Assembly: GCF_009650765.1 (NCBI RefSeq)
Contig: NZ_CP045740.1
Span: forward strand, 4,502,001-4,566,000
DNA length: 64,000 bases
From: Streptomyces sp. SUK 48
GTDB taxonomy: Bacteria > Actinomycetota > Actinomycetes > Streptomycetales > Streptomycetaceae
Reading direction: 5' to 3'
Made by a program: the position numbers and the translations under genes. The number at the start of each line of letters is the position of its first letter. Within the stretch, counting starts at the first letter, position 1. Of the stretch, positions 63,643-64,000 are shown one piece after another. Below the pieces are notes generated by a model. That model had not been told where the DNA came from. It made no database searches and saw only the letters and a program-made list of their open reading frames with translations.

Positions 63643-63761
63643 CAGGGTTCCCTCTCTTATACGTGCTCTTCGGGGGTCGTTGTCCGGGGGCCCGGCGGCA
63701 GAACCGGCGGTGCGACCCCCACGCTCCCACGGTGTGGCCTGTACGCGTCCGTTTCCGGCTC

Positions 63762-63794
63762 CCCAAATGAACCGGTACTGGCCCCTAGGTGAAC
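63762..63794. promoter_or_regulatory. PHO box between phoU and phoR
   Basis: On the minus strand three consecutive 11-bp units read GTTCACCTAGG, GGCCAGTACCG and GTTCATTTGGG. The outer two match the PhoP direct-repeat consensus GTTCA and are spaced by exactly 22 bp; the middle one is degenerate. PhoP bound here should control phoU and phoRP. Confidence 0.88.
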
Positions 63795-63867
63795 TCTGGG
63801 CGACGAGTGTTCGAGGTCGCACCCGATCGGCTGTGGGCATGTCCTACCCCATGCCTAACCTGGAGGC

Positions 63868-64000
63868 ATGGACGTGAACGCGGCGGTCGCCGCAGCGGCA
63901 GCGATCGCCGGAGTGCTCACCGGTGTCATCGCCATGCTGGCGTTCCGCTGGAGCGAACGCGACCAGAAGCGACCGACCAGGACTTCCTTGCACACCGATC
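63868..64000 (+). CDS. phoR: PhoR sensor kinase (N-terminus only)
   Basis: The first 44 residues of a membrane sensor kinase, MDVNAAVAAAAAIAGVLTGV followed by IAMLAFRWSERDQKR, a single N-terminal membrane helix with a basic stop-transfer end. The gene leaves the window. Divergence from phoU and the PHO box identify it as phoR. GGAGG lies one base before ATG 63868 and seven before GTG 63874, so the latter may be the real start. Confidence 0.85.
   Translation, partial: MDVNAAVAAAAAIAGVLTGVIAMLAFRWSERDQKRPTRTSLHTD

Overview
The window is chromosomal DNA of a Streptomyces species. The base composition is very GC-rich, with G or C in most third codon positions. It carries mycothiol genes (mshD, mshA), GlnR, the nickel regulator Nur, the c-di-GMP-dependent anti-sigma factor RsiG, and ppk at one end with phoU/phoR at the other. 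GTG starts, 4-base stop/start overlaps and apparently leaderless genes are frequent. I saw no rRNA, tRNA, CRISPR array, transposase or integrase.

Layout. 1-4.4 kb: 5' part of ppk, then an ABC exporter operon led by a YtrA-type GntR repressor with a perfect 17-bp-arm operator. 4.5-12.1 kb: mshD, a serine hydrolase, a two-component system, an HtrA-like protease, a LacI regulator and glnR, all leftward. 12.3-20.5 kb: mostly rightward housekeeping genes, including a MoaD/ThiS protein, DsrE, LmeA-like protein, a cysteine-rich leader peptide in front of a thiosulfate sulfurtransferase and its DUF1416 partner, nitrobindin, nur and ygfZ. 20.5-26.4 kb: dtd, rsiG, an Eis-like acetyltransferase, and two paralogous GntR regulators flanking a tiny membrane protein and followed by a HAD phosphatase, with shared palindromic operators. 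26.6-32.8 kb: a double-APH fusion, TetR, a HelD-like ATPase, an RraA-like protein and a frameshifted HAD gene. 32.8-39.6 kb: class II UvrA, MFS, CGNR regulator, alpha/beta hydrolase, TetR and a metallo-beta-lactamase-fold hydrolase. 39.7-51.4 kb: XRE regulator, HbhA-like protein, receiver-PP2C phosphatase, NlpC/P60 hydrolase, mshA, YbjN, AraC, DUF2000, AhpD-like protein, MFS and gpmA.

51.5-62.8 kb is the accessory part. It holds an XRE/ATPase locus with 35-bp-spaced operator repeats, several frameshifted genes, an arsenic operon (arsR-acr3-arsC, divergent from an ArsI/CadI-like gene), a cold-shock/DEAD-box/CBS/SCO5918 cassette, a GvpU-like orphan, a MerR regulator and a Cys-rich mini-protein. 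A decayed second copy of the DUF4265/monooxygenase segment near 62.2-62.5 kb brackets the arsenic and cold-shock block. The window ends with phoU and the start of phoR, divergently arranged around a clear PHO box.

Four genes (13.4, 32.3, 53.3 and 54.1 kb) are broken by single-base indels, three in G or C runs and one in AAA. They are either pseudogenes or sequencing errors, and the sequence alone cannot decide which.
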